This document shows positions 63,868 through 64,000 of a stretch of DNA of 64,000 bases, piece after piece (within the stretch, counting starts at the first letter, position 1; each line of letters opens with the position of its first letter). Position numbers and translations under genes: made by a program. The notes below the pieces were generated by a model. That model made no database searches, had not been told where the DNA came from, and saw only the letters and a list, made by a program, of their open reading frames with translations. Source of the DNA: Lyngbya confervoides BDU141951 (lineage in GTDB: Bacteria > Cyanobacteriota > Cyanobacteriia > Thermosynechococcales > Thermosynechococcaceae); assembly GCF_000817775.3 (NCBI RefSeq), contig NZ_JTHE03000079.1, positions 66,528 through 130,527 of the forward strand, in the 5' to 3' direction.

Positions 63868-64000
63868 TTAACCGAGGACGCGCTTCTCCGCTTGCCAATC
63901 TTTAAACAGCTTGAGAACGCTCAAAACCGTCACCGTAAGCCCCAGGACCATTGCCCCCAGAACCACAAGGAGCAAGCCATAGTCCAGGGGGGCCAAAGTC
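63868..64000 (-). CDS. C-terminal end of a small membrane protein (truncated by window)
   Basis: The minus-strand frame from the window end to TAA (complement of 63868-63870) reads TLAPLDYGLLLVVLGAMVLG, then LTVTVLSVLKLFKDWQAEKR and VLG. This is a membrane helix of about 22 residues followed by a positively charged tail, a typical cytosolic C-terminal anchor. The 5' part lies beyond the window, so the family cannot be named. It converges on cobN with 67 bases between the stops. Confidence 0.6.
   Translation of the reverse strand, partial: TLAPLDYGLLLVVLGAMVLGLTVTVLSVLKLFKDWQAEKRVLG

Overview
The window is a stretch of cyanobacterial chromosome. Diagnostic genes are petC-petA (cytochrome b6f), chlB and acsF (chlorophyll synthesis), thf1/psb29 and an ftsH2-type protease (photosystem II), cobN, several cyanobacterial orphan families (DUF1997, DUF3067, DUF4079) and many copies of the HIP1 palindrome GCGATCGC. 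The species cannot be fixed from sequence alone. I saw no rRNA, tRNA, insertion sequence, prophage or CRISPR array. Most of the DNA is moderately GC-rich. The first ~1.9 kb (a TPR membrane protein and a Ser/Thr kinase) is visibly AT-richer and lacks HIP1, which suggests a recent import.

Layout. 1-5.3 kb: TPR protein, Ser/Thr kinase, CPD photolyase (-), an unlisted 56-codon gene (-), hemF (-). 5.6-10 kb: acsF divergent from hemF, a pentapeptide-repeat protein, a prohibitin-like SPFH protein, a TPR protein and a SLOG/TIGR00725 protein. 10-18 kb: glycogen metabolism (glgB, malQ) around a translationally coupled purine-salvage pair (adenine deaminase-like, hpt), then a lipoprotein-type MsrA and a CPA1 antiporter with a TrkA-N tail. 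18-26 kb: lipase-like hydrolase, TPR protein, thf1, DUF362, KDPG aldolase, DUF1997, two Sec-exported proteins.

26.3-35.8 kb is the most unusual part, a type I secretion locus. ppiC overlaps by one base an ABC exporter carrying an N-terminal cyclic-nucleotide-binding fold and a degenerate C39-like peptidase domain. A membrane-fusion protein with a complete two-component receiver domain fused to its cytoplasmic N-terminus follows 70 bp later. After cysH and a zinc-type Fur regulator on the opposite strand comes a TolC-like outer-membrane channel. All structural parts of an exporter are thus present, and both inner-membrane parts carry signalling-type domains. I infer a secretion machine controlled post-translationally by phosphorylation, and perhaps by a small ligand. 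This is my main candidate for an undescribed system.

36-48.5 kb: DUF4079, a DICT plus degenerate HD-GYP protein, a pentapeptide protein, a small exported Cys protein, chlB (-), a pseudouridine synthase, a RodZ-like HTH membrane protein, thyX interrupted by a 246-residue intein at the catalytic serine (-), a membrane protein (-), then tatC, DUF3067 (-), petC and petA. The Tat translocase lies next to its substrate, the Rieske protein. 48.8-64 kb: ftsH2-type protease, a nitrilase-family hydrolase, an AMIN amidase, AcpH, CapA-like protein (-), a membrane-anchored PstS-like domain protein, a hybrid GAF histidine kinase (-), cobN, and the tail of a small membrane protein (-).

Start codons were chosen from ribosome-binding sites, signal peptides and family N-termini, and are flagged where uncertain. 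Residue numbers were counted by hand from the translations.
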